Counted from the first letter of the stretch, positions 1-11,610 are shown. The stretch is DNA of 64,000 bases from Aspidapion aeneum (GCA_963576565.1 OY755042.1:109173314-109237313), one strand, 5' to 3'. Numbers and translations: made by a program. The notes: generated from the letters alone by a model not told the origin.

Positions 1-247
1 GCGCCCGTCTTTTTGGATACACTTCGAAAACGGATGACTTTTCTTGGCTTTTCTTCATCTTGGAACATCCAAACAAACGACTGACGTTTATTTTCAGGTT
101 CATATTAGTAATTCCACTGACAATGCTGTACACATTTTTCAAGTTCCTGCCTGAAAGCGGTCCAGAGTTTTCTCACACCAATTGACTCTAGCTTCTTTCT
201 GTTCTTCGGTTACCACATGTGGTATCCAGCGGGAAACTAATTATTTA
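1..247 (-). pseudogene. Mariner-family transposase, middle fragment
   Basis: Read on the minus strand, 238 down to about 150 gives RWIPH..TEEQKKARVNWCEKTLDRFQAG and then a stop. A frame from about 104 to 1 gives YEPENKRQSFVWMF..DEEKPRKV. This is the middle of a mariner transposase, the part before and after the first catalytic aspartate region. Frameshifts and stops show it is dead. It continues past the left edge. The N-terminal part lies at 1444-1707; a LINE sits between them. Confidence 0.8.
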
Positions 248-1443
248 CCCCTAGTTATTCATACAATTTTTTTTTGAGTTAAGGTCTTTGAAATACTCAA
301 TGAAGCCCCCATTTCGCGATATTTTTTTAACGGTTATGCGCACTTGCAAGGATATCACTATCACGCTCGAGAAGCGGCAAGTGCGCGGAAATGTTGGTGT
401 ATGTTGGTTTTGAAACGGTTCAGGTTGTAATCTGCAGGGAAAACTCTTGCAGAGAGTCCATTCCACAGCGATGCTGTTCTTAAGAGACATGAATTCTGAT
501 ATAATGAGGTTCTTGGTGCCTCTATTTTGATAGTAAATTGATGGTTACCGTCTGTTTGACGTGTTCGCCTAGTAGGTGCTACTCCCGCGGTGATCATACG
601 TGCCAGCTCTTCAGAGCATTTTCCGTGATAATACCTGTAGAAGAGAAATAGATCACCCACAGTTCTTCGATGTTCGAGACTGTCTAAGCTACGGGTAAGT
701 GCGGGGTCATTGATCAGCTTGATAGCTCGTTTTTGCACGGTGTTCAAAAGCATTAAGGTATGTTTGGGTGCCGCACTCCAAATAGTGAGCAGTACTCCAT
801 AGTTGGTCGAATCTGGGCTTTGTAGAGTGTCAGCAGTTGGCTTGGTGTATACAGATGTCTGGTACGAAATAGCACCCCAAGCTTTTCGGACGCTTTAGCT
901 ATATCTGCCACGTGTCTGTGCCAAGACATGTTGGTCTCTGCAGTGACTCCTAAGATGTTCAACTGGCTCCGGTGCTGGTCTTTTATGAAAACAGGGCTGG
1001 TTGGGTTTTCTGCGCGTTGAACTGTACAAAGTTTTTGTTGCCCCAGTCCTCTATTATCTCCAGGTCGTTATTTATCTGCGATATTTGAGTTAGTCTAAGA
1101 TGATGGAATTCACGTGCGGAGAGACATGTGGGTGGTTTGATTGAGGGGACTACATTGCCATCATCGCAAAGCAATAAAGTGGATTTACTGTTTTATCTAT
1201 GAGGTCATTTATGTAAATCAGAAAAAGTGTTGGCGATAGGATTGCTCCCTGTGGCACACCAGCATTTATTTGGTAAGAGTTGAAGTTCTGACCATCCAGT
1301 GCAACATAAATGGATCTACCCTCAAAGTAACTTTCAAACCAAGTGCAAAGTTTCGGCGACAATCCCATTGCTTTAAGCTTGTTGAGCAGATTTTCATGCC
1401 AGACTTTATGGAATGCTTTAGATATATCTAAGGCAATTGGCAA
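248..1443 (-). mobile_element. CR1/Jockey-like LINE, 3' part of ORF2, inserted in mariner
   Basis: The minus strand codes for a reverse transcriptase end: 1443-1150 has ALDISKAFHKVWH and AGVPQGAILSPTLFLIYINDL. Then at FA|DDG one base is lost inside the catalytic box, and the reading continues in the next frame (to 983), then QIRPTMEYCS (962-753) and TVQKRAIKLINDP...SLDSLEHRRTVGDLFLFYRYYHG (753-361). The C-terminal pattern is that of CR1/Jockey-type LINEs. It is 5'-truncated and frameshifted at least twice, so not active. Confidence 0.85.
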
Positions 1444-1707
1444 TTATGTCATATGTAGATATTCCGTGATGAGCACAGCATCGATGTTTTCTTGAGTGGT
1501 AGCCGTCTTTGGGGCACCTGGCCTTGGACCGTCGCTAAGGCTAATCCGTCCACTCTTAAACTCTTTATACCAACGAGAAACTGTCGAATGATGTGTTGCT
1601 TCATTACCGAAAACAGAAATTAATTCGGCAAGGCATTCTTGTTAAGAAAATTTCCTTCGAAATTTGTAAAAAATTATAGTCCGAAAATGTTCTCGGTTTA
1701 ATTCCAT
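1444..1707 (-). pseudogene. Mariner-family transposase, N-terminal fragment
   Basis: The minus-strand start codon is at 1707-1705. The reading is MELNREHFRTIIFYKFRRKF, one in-frame stop (1644-1642), then QECLAELISVFGNEATHHSTVSRWYKEFKSGR and PRPGAPKTATTQENIDAV. This is the two helix-turn-helix DNA-binding region of mariner. It breaks off at 1444 where a LINE fragment begins, and the missing middle resumes at 247. Confidence 0.85.
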
Positions 1708-2322
1708 TTTTCGACTGATGTTTTGTTGGTTTTTATTTCTTATCAAATTTTCTTAATAGCTATTTTTGACATTGTCAAAATTCATATTTTTTGACAAACA
1801 TGCAGAACGTTTTATAAAGAATAACTTTTTTTTCTAAAATTAATAACAAAAAAGTTTTCCGAATGGTTTCCACTTAGCTAGATATACTCTATATTTTTTT
1901 CTGTGTATTATGAATGGTGCATTGTTTATGTTATGTTATTAAAACAAAGCTGAATTTACCTTGGGCGGCCGATCCAGGATTTCCGAGGTGTAGCTCTGAA
2001 ATTTAGCAACAAAGCAGATATAATGCGCCGTGGGCAAAAATTTTTGATGGAAAATATTCCGTTTCCTCAACTGAAATTCAGTTAGATAAATGAATTCTTC
2101 AAAAAAAAGCAATTTTTACCAAAAGGAAATTTTCATAAATCAAATAGTTATGCAAAATTTTAAAAGCTTTCTTTTGAAATTGAAGAAATGAAGGCTATAG
2201 TCCAGATTTTACTTCTTAACTTTAGAAATACCCTAGACAGATAGTTTAATGATTACCAAATTCCAAAAGGAACTTGAAAAAAAAAACAATAAAAAATTGT
2301 GTGTGCTTACGACCACACGGCA
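1708..2322. other. Non-coding, no recognisable gene
   Basis: AT-rich DNA upstream of the mariner start. The near part should hold the mariner left terminal repeat (around 1860-1900), but I could not pair it with a partner because the other end is outside the window. Confidence 0.4.
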
Positions 2323-2506
2323 GAAGTGTAAACTTTAACAAGGCGAAATTAATAATACTGGCCTTCATCTGCATCATCATATCGCTCGCTGTTAGTCGAC
2401 TCGAGCCGACTTCACCCGAATGAGCGTTACATAGCGGAGCCTGACGGCTCAGTTCAATTCACTACCCACAAAAACTGCTAAACGCGCCTAAAGAAGTTTA
2501 CACTTC
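2323..2506. mobile_element. Short MITE with ~20-bp inverted ends
   Basis: gaagtgtaaacttt..aaggcg at the left pairs with cgcct..agaagtttacacttc at the right, giving a 184-bp unit with a GC-rich core (gctcgctgttagtcgactcgag). No clear target duplication is seen, so the superfamily is unknown. Confidence 0.55.
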
Positions 2507-2583
2507 AAAAATAATAAACTTAAATAAAGTAAATTCAGTAAATTAGTTGTCTAACATTAGTGTGTGTAGACAGTGGTTAGAGG

Positions 2584-2745
2584 CCAGTGGCGTATCTAGG
2601 CTACAAAAATTGGTGGGGGGCTAAAATAAAACTAAATTTATTATTTTTTTACATATATAATTCAACTTAAACTTCTACATTAACTCAAATAAAACAGAGG
2701 GACCTGCGCCCCCAGCCCCCTACGCCTTTCCATGAATCCACTCCT
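2584..2745. mobile_element. hAT-like MITE with 8-bp target duplication
   Basis: The unit starts CCAGTGGCGTATCTAGG and ends with a degenerate inverted copy (CCATGAATCCACTCCT). It is flanked by GTTAGAGG on the left and GTTAGAGA on the right, an 8-bp duplication with one change. CAGTGGCG ends plus 8 bp duplication are typical of hAT-type non-autonomous elements. Confidence 0.65.
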
Positions 2746-3178
2746 GTTAGAGAGGCTCATAAATGCTTACTTAAAAAACAATTGTCGCAAACATGTCCAT
2801 TGTCCCAGTCAGTCAATTAAATTATACGTAGAGGTACTTTGGCAATGATTCATTTCATTCCTTGTAAATGTGATCATTAGTAGGAGACGTTACTATGTTA
2901 CTCAGAAAATAATAATAGTATCTAATTTATAAATGGTCAATAGCAATATATTGTCATCAATTAAGAATCATTTTTGCATGAATGAAAAGGAAGTAGTAAT
3001 TAATGTACATAATAGTAAGAATAGAAAACATATACAAAAATGTAAAAAGATAAATCTAAAATACAAAAAAGGATAAAGGAAATAAAATAATATTTGTTAA
3101 AATAGGAAGATATTTAAAAACATAAAATATTTTAATATCCGTCTCGATGTATATAGTTTAGTCATACTATCATATATA

Positions 3179-4596
3179 TACAGGGTGTCCCAACTAAAAG
3201 GTAACAGAGGTATTTTTGGGTATTTTTCGTGCGAATTTGGAGAAACGCTCGGACACAATCGATATTGTTTGCGAGGGGGACACTTTTTCGCTATCTTGAA
3301 ATTTTTGTAGTATATGCACCAAAGTTCAAAATATAGGGGTATACTTTACCCTTATATTTTGAATAGGGTAAGTGGGTCTTGTGATACCTTGTTTGAAGTT
3401 GTCTTGAATATCTTGATAACCGTGTAAAAATTTTGAAAACCCATCGATTAGTTTTTGAGATTTTTGCTTTCAAATTAAACATGGAATGACAAAGTAAAAA
3501 TTTAATCCGAAAAATATAAAATTCTGATTCAATTTTTGTTTTATCAGTCATGTTAAATTTGAAAGTTTGAAGGCAATTATCTCAAAAACTAACAGATAGA
3601 TTTATGAAATTTTTACACGGTTCTAAAGACATTCAAGAGGCCTTCAAAAGAAGGTATCACTACAAACGGTTCGGTTCGGTTCGGTTCGGTTCAACCTGTG
3701 GCAGGAAAACTAAACTCTACTTTTTTTGCAATTTTGAACCTAAAGAACTTACTCACAACTAAACAGCTTATTAACGTATACTACTCCTTAGGATACAGTC
3801 ACATAAGATACCAAGTTGTGTTCTGGGGTCAATGTAGAAACTTTGAACGCATTCTTCTATTGCAAAAAAGATTACTGCGACTTATATTTAAACTAAACCA
3901 TCAGGACTCTTGCAGACCTGTGTTTAGGGAAAATAATCTAATGACAGCTCCATCTATCCTGATTTTTGAAGCAGCACTATTTGTGAAAAAACAGCAACAA
4001 AAATTTCCATCTGTAAACACACTTCATACTCATAATACAAGGTCTAGTTCAAATATTAGAATCCCTAATTACAATCTGTCATTATATGCTAAGAGTCCAT
4101 ACTGCTTTTGTGCAACAATTTTTAATGCAATTCCAAATACCATAAAAAGCTTGCAAAGCTTTAAAAAATTTCGAGAGGAACTTAAAAAACTGCTTATAAA
4201 TAAAGCATACTACTCAGTAAGGGAGTTTTTAAATTCGAGAGGAGGTTAAATCCGAGAAGAGCGAAAAATAAATACTACCTATATACTCTAAAATTTGTAA
4301 AACTTATCTTTATTTATGTTACATAGATTAATTGCATAAATTAGTTTAAGGAATTATATTCTTTTATGTTAGTCTTTACCTGACACTGTCTATATTTACC
4401 ATGTAAATCTTATGGCAATAAAGTACATTGAACATTGAACTAACACACTTTCCCTACTCAAAATATAGTATATACTACGAAAATTTCAAGATAGCCAAAA
4501 AGTGTCTCCCTAGCAAACAAAATCAGAATGGCCAACAAAATCGATGTTTTTGATAAATACCAGAAAAAGCCGCTGTTAGTTTTAAAACAACCTGTA
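3179..4596. mobile_element. Foldback MITE (family FB1), split by a LINE insertion
   Basis: It starts TACAGGGTGTCCCAACTAAAAGG and its right end is ..CCTGTA. The left half to about 3661 and the right half from 4441 are inverted relatives, as in the intact copy at 12415-13032. A LINE end occupies 3668-4440. Confidence 0.75.
3668..4440 (+). mobile_element. CR1-like LINE 3' end with CATTGAA-type tail
   Basis: An open frame at 3698-4249 codes for the C-terminal part of a LINE ORF2 (KLNSTFFAILNLKNLLTTKQ.., SHIRYQVVFWGQCRN.., ..SLQSFKKFREELKKLL). It is followed by a 3'UTR and the tail ..aataaagtacattgaacattgaac, a short tandem repeat instead of poly(A), as in CR1-type LINEs. It is strongly 5'-truncated, begins next to a (cggtt) run, and sits in the middle of a foldback MITE. 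The reading frame has no break over 183 codons, so the insertion may be fairly young. Confidence 0.75.
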
Positions 4597-4680
4597 TAAT
4601 AACTCCAAGCAATTATGCGATTGCAATTATGATTGTGACCATATGGATGCGAAAATACCACAATTTAAGTTGAGGTTTGG

Positions 4681-4850
4681 CAGCGGCGTAGTGAAGGCAG
4701 GGCGACCGGGGCACATGCCCCGGGCGCCAAAGTCAGGGGGCGAGGCGCCTCTTACATTGATTTTTAGTTTTTTTGTAAGTAAGATTTTATATGGAGGGGC
4801 GCTAAACTTTAACCTTGCCCCGGGCGCATGAAACCCTCACTATGCCGCTG
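4681..4850. mobile_element. hAT-like MITE, CAGCGGCGTAG ends
   Basis: CAGCGGCGTAGTGAAGG at the left pairs with CCCTCACTATGCCGCTG at the right. GGTTTGG is present on both outer sides (7 bp clear, 8 with one base of slack). The interior carries a second inverted pair (ccggggcacatgccccggg) . Confidence 0.7.
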
Positions 4851-5413
4851 GGTTTGGAAAGCACCTAAACAACACCTCCTCCAAACAAAAGACCCTGAAT
4901 GTATAAAATATGTCATACATACAGGGTCTCTATTCCAAACTTAGTAAAATCCGAAAACAACGCAATTTAATGTAGAAAGCAATGCCCTCAAACCTTGAAT
5001 TTTGGTAAAAACATGTAATTTTAGGTTATTCTTCTTCATGGGTCAAATAATTTTGAGACAAGATGAGTCAAAATACTGCTGAGTGCCAGTTATTTTACTT
5101 AATTTCGGAAAATTACAGAACAAAGGAACAATTTTTTAAGAATAAGGCGTTTATTGTTATTATTTTTGTTTAGGTTTTGGGTCGCTGATCAATCAGAATT
5201 AAAAAATAAAAAACCTTTTTATGACATTCTCATTCTATAACGCAACTAAGAAAAAAAATTCATGATCACAGACCATGAAATTCCTACGTGTTTTTCGATG
5301 CTGAATCCGAATCTGGGACCAAAAAAGTCCCTAGTATAGTAGTATCATTTTCCCCAATGGATTGATCAACTCATATGTAATCCACGAAAATAAATGGATC
5401 CATGACGAATCTG
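4851..5413. other. Non-coding, no recognisable gene
   Basis: AT-rich intergenic DNA with a tacagggtctc motif at 4919-4929. No open frame with protein-like composition and no clear repeat boundaries. Confidence 0.4.
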
Positions 5414-5891
5414 ACACCTTCCTAGTTAGCCTATTATCACACTTCAAGTGAAGCCATGATAATATATTAGCCTTCAAAACAGTTTTCTGTAAGTATCTCA
5501 GAAACTAAAGCTCCTACAAAGTTTTTGGTTATAACACGAATTATTGAGCACAATATAGTCTACTCTATTCCGAAAACGGTGTATTGATATGATGCTCCGT
5601 TAAAAAGTTAGCATTTTCTTAAGTTTTTAATTGTCAAAAAACTGTCATTAGCATTAATGGATTTTGAACTGAAAATTTTATGAAAATCGGTTCAGCGGTT
5701 TCGGAGCTATCATGTTACAGACAGAAATAATAATAACACAAACACAGACACTCAGACAGACATCACGACGATATTGCTAGGATAAGGTCAAAATACATCC
5801 AAATAACACATTTTTGTCGTTATCTCGCAAAAAAAAAAATTCGTCGAAAATAATACCTTCTTTAGCCATTGCCACGCGGGCTAGGAAGGTA
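5414..5891. mobile_element. TIR repeat family 'ttcctagcc' (copy 1)
   Basis: The left end cacCTTCCTAGttagcc pairs with the right end gcgGGCTAGGAAGGT. The interior has a CAGACAGACA tract and ends ..attcgtcgaaaataataccttctttagcc. Related copies: 9950-10100 (left end only), 14092-14192 (right end only), 22049-22952 and 54116-54335 (right part). Confidence 0.6.
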
Positions 5892-6124
5892 AAAAAAAGA
5901 GGTTTGGTAGATGAGCTTTTCGATTTTACTGATTTTCGGTACCTACGTTCTTTTCGCCGATCAAGGGGATGAAAAATCCCAATTTCAAAATTTTAGGATT
6001 AACTTAAAATTAAAAAAGTTTGTTCGGTTTGACAAAAATATCAGGTAATTTAGGTGTAACAAGACGGACAGAAGGGACAAAAATGAAAAAGCACACAATT
6101 TATGGCACAAAACAAACAGTGGCA

Positions 6125-6311
6125 CAGTGGCGCACCCAGAATTATGTCTTGGGAGGGGGGGGCGAGGCCCGAGGCCTCCTGGGGGGGGGGGGGGGGGGCG
6201 ATGCCTCATGATGTCGAATTTTAAGCTATTTTTTGTGTTTTTTTCTGAAATATGTCGAAAATATGTAAAAAAATCTAAGGCATGGGGGGGGGGGGGGCGG
6301 GTGCGCCCATG
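6125..6311. mobile_element. hAT-like MITE, CAGTGGCGCACCCAG family
   Basis: Left CAGTGGCGCACCCAG and right GGGTGCGCCCATG are inverted partners. The interior is two long G runs. Related units are at 21933-23021, 50710-50843 and 56094-56275. Overlapping open frames here are only low-complexity G-rich translation. No target duplication seen. Confidence 0.65.
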
Positions 6312-6479
6312 AAACTAAATTACATATAGAAATTGGTTAAAAATAGCAATACAGGTTATAAATACAACTATTTTTCGACTAAATTCCAAAGAAAAAATTC
6401 AATGTCCCGATCTGTAACACATGGACAATATCTGTAACATTAAAAATTTAAAAATAGTGTTCCTAAACGGAACAAATCG

Positions 6480-7392
6480 TGTGGTTTTTTTCGCATCTCT
6501 ATGGCCCTACCATACTGCAACTCGGTGCTTTTGTTGATAAACTGTATAGTTTTTGAAATATGAATTTTTAAAATTTGGCCATTTTGGTCTTAAGAGATTC
6601 TCTACCTTAAAATTCGCTAAATGACGTTTTTTCGAATCCTAACTAAGGGTGTGGTTTTTTCGCATCTCTATGGCCCCACCATACTGCAACTCGGTGCTTT
6701 TGTTGATAAACTGTATAGTTTTTGAAATATGATTTTTCAAAATTTGGCCATTTTGGTCTTAAGGGATTCCCTACCTTAAAATTCGCTAAATGACGTTTTT
6801 TCGAATCCTAACTCAGGGTGTGGTTTTTTCGCATCTCTATGGCCCCACCATTCTGCAACTCGGTGCTTTTGTTGATAAACTATATAGTTTTTAAACTATG
6901 AATTTTCAAAGTTTGGCCATTTTGGTCTTAAAGGATTCTCTACCTTAAAATTCGCTAAATGACGTTTTTTCGAATCCTAACTCAGGGTGTGGTTTTTTCG
7001 CATCTCTATGGCCCCACCATACTGCAACTCAGTGCTTTTGTTGATAAACTGTATAGTTTTTGAAATATGAATTTTCAAAATTTGGCCATTTTGGTCTTAA
7101 GGGATTCTCTACCTTAAAATTCGCTAAATGACGTTTTTTCGAATCCTAACTCAGGGTGTGGTTTTTTCGCATCTCTATGGCCCCACCATACTGCAACTCG
7201 CTGCTTTTGTTGATAAACTGTATAGTTTTTGAAATATGAATTTTCAAAATTTGGCCATTTTGGTCTTAAGGGATTCTCTACCTTAAAATTCGCTAAATGA
7301 CGTTTTTTCGAATCCTAACTCAGGGTGTGGTTTTCTCGCATCTCTATGGCCCCCCATACTGCAACTCGGTGCTTTTGTTGATATACTGTATA
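6480..7392 (+). repeat. 169-bp satellite array, left block (about 5.4 copies)
   Basis: Successive units start with GTGGTTTTTTCGCATCTC at 6481, 6651, 6820, 6989, 7158 and 7327, so the period is 169 bases (170 in the first). Each unit holds ..caactcggtgcttttgttgataaactgtatag.. and ..cgctaaatgacgtttttt... Copies are highly alike. The same satellite, about 80 percent alike by eye, forms a much larger block at 59290-62150 in the same orientation. Confidence 0.93.
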
Positions 7393-7422
7393 AAAAAAGT
7401 GCCATTATACCAGGGTAGCTAT

Positions 7423-8111
7423 ATAGGGTGTCTCATAACTTAGGGGCCATATGCCAACAGGTGATAGAGGAGGTCATGTCTGATAAAAAACTTCCTATAA
7501 TGCATGGGTCAAAACTCTTTCTTTTTCGAGATACAGAGCATCAAAGTTCTTTTTTTAAAAACGCAGTGAAAAATATGAAATTGGGTAAAGTCGTCTATTA
7601 GAATAAGAGCAATAAATTGAAAGAAAAATTATTTAAAAAAAAAATTAGTCGGTCAATTTTTTTTACAAAAAACTATTTTTTTGGTATTAATTTTTATAAA
7701 TGCCATATTTTTATAATTTTACACATTTTTATAAACAAGTCTGTAGCAAGATAAAATATTATTAATATTTTTAAAAAATATAAGTAAGCAAAAATTAATT
7801 TTTCAAAAAAATTATTAATTTTTATGCATTTTTGGAGGTTACTTTGAGACCCTGTATCTCCTCAACTTGTAATATAATCAAAAAAATTAATACCACATTT
7901 TTGAATCACAATTAGCTGAGTATTCAGCTGGCTGTGACAGATTTTCTTTTTATGTAAAACCCTTTTTCCCCTCACTCCTCTAACTTTAAACATCCTATAT
8001 CATAAAAACAGATCTGTGTTGACCCCCATGTTATATAAACTTTTTTCTCTGAAATAACGTCCTATATCACCTGCTGCACTATGGGCCATAAGTTATGGGA
8101 CACTCTGTATA
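7423..8111. mobile_element. Long-TIR element, 'tatagggtgtctcataactta' ends
   Basis: The left end tatagggtgtctcataactta..ggtgatagagg and the right end cctatatcacct..taagttatgggacactctgtata are inverted partners over about 50 bases. The interior is AT-rich and non-coding. It directly follows the satellite. Confidence 0.65.
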
Positions 8112-8619
8112 ATATGGGTTCCGCAATCAAAATTCCATTTGCACGAATTTATTTAAAACAATAACTTCTTTTTCGGATTTATTGCTTTGAGGCGGGGTGG
8201 AGGTTAAAAATATCCTAGATGGATGAGCTATGTTGCAATGATGTAAAAAGAAAACAAAAGTAAAATAAATTCATGAAGTGATTCAGATAAAAATCAAAAA
8301 CCTCCAGACCTATTGTTATTCCAGACTTATCAGTCAAACCTCTTTCTTGAAAAAAACTATTAGTTCATAACTAAAAAACTGAGTCATCCACAATTCTGCA
8401 CACCTATACCGTTCAATTGCACCCCCACCAAGCAGTTCGAAAAAAATTGTTCTCAATTAATAAAACTAAAAACTCTTTACCGGCTTGACTTAATAGTAAG
8501 CACGTTGTTGGTTAATATACAACAACCTTGTTGGGTTTTTAAACATTTGACATTTCTGTGATTCGATTACCATTCACTATAGTTAGTGAAACCGCAGAAG
8601 TGTGATACTTATACGTATA
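8112..8619. other. Non-coding upstream flank of the tetraspanin gene
   Basis: No open frame and no clear repeat. It precedes the exon 1A promoter region and may hold regulatory sites, but none is recognisable. Confidence 0.4.
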
Positions 8620-8740
8620 GGTATAGTTGCAGTAGTGACTTGAAGAGCGACAGGTGGTTTCTAGTGGTAATCCGTTGGTGGACTTTGAACTTTTGCATTT
8701 GAATTTTTCGCGGCATTTTTGGATTTTCTAACGGTTCAAG
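8620..8740 (+). promoter_or_regulatory. Candidate promoter/5'UTR of exon 1A
   Basis: An initiator-like gcagtagtg (8629-8637) lies about 110 bases before the exon 1A ATG. The same nine bases occur about 100 bases before the 1B ATG. The region between is free of long repeats, unlike its surroundings. I see no clear TATA box at the expected place. Transcription start is inferred only from the shared motif and spacing. Confidence 0.35.
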
Positions 8741-8797
8741 ATGGCGAGTATTGGGATGATGAAGACGATATTGTTCGTTTTTAATATATTTTTAACG
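8741..8797 (+). CDS. Tetraspanin exon 1A (alternative first coding exon)
   Basis: Nineteen codons start at the ATG and end in ...FNIFLT at a GTAAGT donor in phase 0. The peptide is a short N-terminal tail (MASIGMMK) followed by the first half of TM1, the normal content of a tetraspanin first exon; exon 2 supplies the rest of TM1. It has no cysteine, so the usual N-terminal palmitoylation site is absent. The ten bases before the ATG (aacggttcaa plus one) match those before exon 1B, so the two exons look like duplicates. Use of this exon with exon 2, 17 kb away, is inferred. Confidence 0.85.
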
Positions 8798-10857
8798 GTA
8801 AGTTCCTTTTACTTTTTAATTATATTTATAGGTTTTTTGCTCACCAGATGTATCCTAAAAGTGCTTATTTTTTATGTATAAAACATTTTTTTATGTGATT
8901 TTTTAGTTTTTCTTTTAACTACTCTGAATAATTATTGATTAGACCCAGAATTAGGTTTGAACAACAATTAGGGAGTTAACTTAAAAGGACTTATCACATA
9001 TTTAATTTTTTTATTGTTTTTTGATCACATCTTAGTTTTTGATTATTTTTTAATATTCTTATTTTAAAATATTTTTAAACCGGTTATATAAAATATAGAG
9101 AAACAAAGAGACCATTCCATAAATAATGGCAATTTTTTGTAAAAGATATCTCAAAAACTAAAAGTGACAGATTTGACACATGGATTCTTTATAAGAAATC
9201 TATAAAAAACCATTTTAGAACAAAATGAAATATTCATAAATAATAAAGTTATAAGCCCCCTATACCAAAATGCAGAATTAAATAAATAAAAAAGTTATAG
9301 GCCCCAAATGTAACTTTTCAAAAACCCTCGGTAGCTTAAAAACTTTTTGCTTTTTAAATCAAGAGGTTTCGTCTTTAATATTTCTTGAAAATCGAGGCGT
9401 GGAAGTGGGGGTTAAATTTTTTCTAACTTCCCCTAAAAATACACACACACTGTACATCCTTACTAAACCAAACCTACCTTTTGCCCCCCTCCCACATTAA
9501 AAAGCACGTGCCACCGCTGACCTTGCTAACGCCAGTGAAGTGGTTGAGGGGGAAAAAGTAATTGTTCTTAAAAAGGTTTTAATTATTTTATTTTTATTTT
9601 TTTCCAACAAAATAAACAATTTTTTGCGAAATAAAAGAACAATTATTTTTTGCGCTTTTTAAAAAACATTTTATCTTCAAAAAATGTCAATTTTCGAGAG
9701 ACTTTCTTTAGAATACAATTTCCGTACCTTTAAAAGTTCTGATGGAGGTCAAATATGTATTATGCACATTTTTACTGGTCCCTACCTCCTAAGCAAAATT
9801 TCTCCCCTCTTCTAGGAAAACTAAAATCAGGTACCCACGCTCAATTACTAGAGAGAAAAGGTTCTATGTCACATTATAATATATGCAATAACTTGTTTAG
9901 ATTATGAAAAAATTTCTGTTTATTTTTATAATAACATTTTTGAGGTGATATTTAAATAAACGGATCCATGACGGATCTGATACTTTCCTAGCCCATGCAT
10001 ACTCCAAGTAAACTCTGTATCAGCCTTAAAAAATATCTCAGAAATCAAAGCTTCTTATAAATTTTTGGTTATAACAGAAATGAGAAAGTTAGGGCATTCT
10101 TTTAATCCAATTATATTAAAAGTTTCGAATAGTTTTTAATATACAGGGTGTCCCAGATAAAAGCAACTACATGGGGATTTCGGAAACGGTAAGAGATACG
10201 AGTTTGTTTAAAAGATATCTACAGGGGTTACTAAAATATTGAGCAAAAACTAAAAATTGTGTTTTTTGAAAAATTGAAATATTGCCGCCATCTTGCATAC
10301 AAATTTAATGAAACTTGGTAGTTTTGTATAAGCAACTACGGCCAATCGAATCACGCTAACAATATTTTTCTAGGCCTTCTAGTTTTTTTGAAACCATAGC
10401 CAACTTTGTTATTTCTTATGACCGACATATTGAATTTATACGTCAATAAATAAAGCATTAAAAGAGCTTTTCAACCATGTATATAAGCCTATATTTAAAT
10501 GACAGAAAATGTGAATTTATTTAAAAAACTGTTTTTCACTTGGTTGGCTGTAAAACAAAGGCCGTAGTTGCGTTTATTATCATACCTACGTAACGATCTG
10601 TCAAAACTTTCTCATGAATAAAACTCCATGCAAAATTTTTTTAAACCTTAAAGAAATAGATAAATTTGACCTGGGCTTTATTACCAACAACTTTCAATTA
10701 ATATTAATTAAAATATTGTTATTTTTTAATGTGATGCACTGGTCACCTATACCCTATACTAATCAACTATTAAGTTGTTGATAAAGGTGGGGAAAGGTGC
10801 GCAACAAATCAGTAGTTTAGCTACAGTGATCTGAACGCAACGGATACTTGGTAGATT
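8798..10857 (+). other. Intron between exon 1A and exon 1B
   Basis: AT-rich intron. It holds a left-end fragment of the ttcctagcc repeat (9950-10100) and a repeat starting tacagggtgtcccagataaaa at 10142 whose right end is not clear (related inverted motif ggccgtagttgc near 10560). No tetraspanin exon is present. Confidence 0.5.
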
Positions 10858-10966
10858 TTTTCAGTAGCAGTAGTGCGATACTGAAAAACCTTAGACTCCA
10901 GTTTTTCCTTGTGACAAGTTTGTGGAAATTTATTTTGCGTTTTTTGAAACTTTTTAACGGTTCAAC
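10858..10966 (+). promoter_or_regulatory. Candidate promoter/5'UTR of exon 1B
   Basis: The stretch has tttttcagtagcagtagtg, containing TCAGT, the arthropod initiator consensus, and the gcagtagtg motif (10867-10875) shared with exon 1A. It ends in a T-rich leader directly before the ATG. Assignment as a separate promoter is an inference from this similarity. Confidence 0.35.
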
Positions 10967-11017
10967 ATGATTGAGTTACTTAAAAAGATTATGATGGCCT
11001 TCAATGTCTTTTTAACG
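10967..11017 (+). CDS. Tetraspanin exon 1B (alternative first coding exon)
   Basis: Seventeen codons (MIELLKKI... ending FNVFLT) run to a GTGAGT donor in phase 0. It is the same kind of exon as 1A: a short basic tail then half of TM1, with no cysteine. The 5' flank before the ATG (tttttaacggttcaac) resembles that of 1A. No tetraspanin exon 2 lies between 1A, 1B and 1C, so they are best read as alternative starts of one transcription unit, not as separate complete genes. Confidence 0.85.
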
Positions 11018-11610
11018 GTGAGTGATTTTTTTCAAAATATTCTTGTAAATCTAGGAAAAAACGCGTTTTTTTTATTTTTTACTTAACATACAAGTCGTAT
11101 AAATACAGGGTGTTCCAAATTCAGTGGTTTTGAGGAGTGTCAGGTACTTCTAGGGGGGGAACCGAATCTTAATATAGCAAGGCGTTTTCAAACTACAGGT
11201 GGTTTTTAGTCTGCATTTGAGAGGGGGCCTATAACTTTTTATTTATTTATGAAAAGTTAATTTTGGTGTAAATGGCCTTTGTACTGTCAAATTGAATTTT
11301 GTCTGTCACTCTCACTCTGTTTTGGTAGATTTTGGGAATCAGAGAAACATTTTTAAAATGACGTATTACGTTCAATATAATATATATACAGGGTGTTTTA
11401 AAATCCAATAACATAATTTTAATGTTAATTTCCTTAATAAAATTTGTTTTTTTTTATAGCGCTTACAGTTTTTGAGATAATTAGCTCAAATTTGACACGT
11501 GTATTTACTTATAGGCACTACAAAATAAGGCATGTCAAATAAGTTTTGATAAATTTGTTTATTTTGATATACCTAGAGCATTTTTTATTTTATGATAACA
11601 ACCTTTGGTG
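11018..11610 (+). other. Intron segment with two 'tacagggtgt' starts
   Basis: Non-coding. tacagggtgttcc (11104) and tacagggtgtttt (11387) each begin a dispersed repeat whose right end I cannot place. Confidence 0.4.

Noticed and set aside
6020..6312. Glycine/proline-rich open frames on both strands
   Set aside because: They are G-run translations of a hAT-like MITE.
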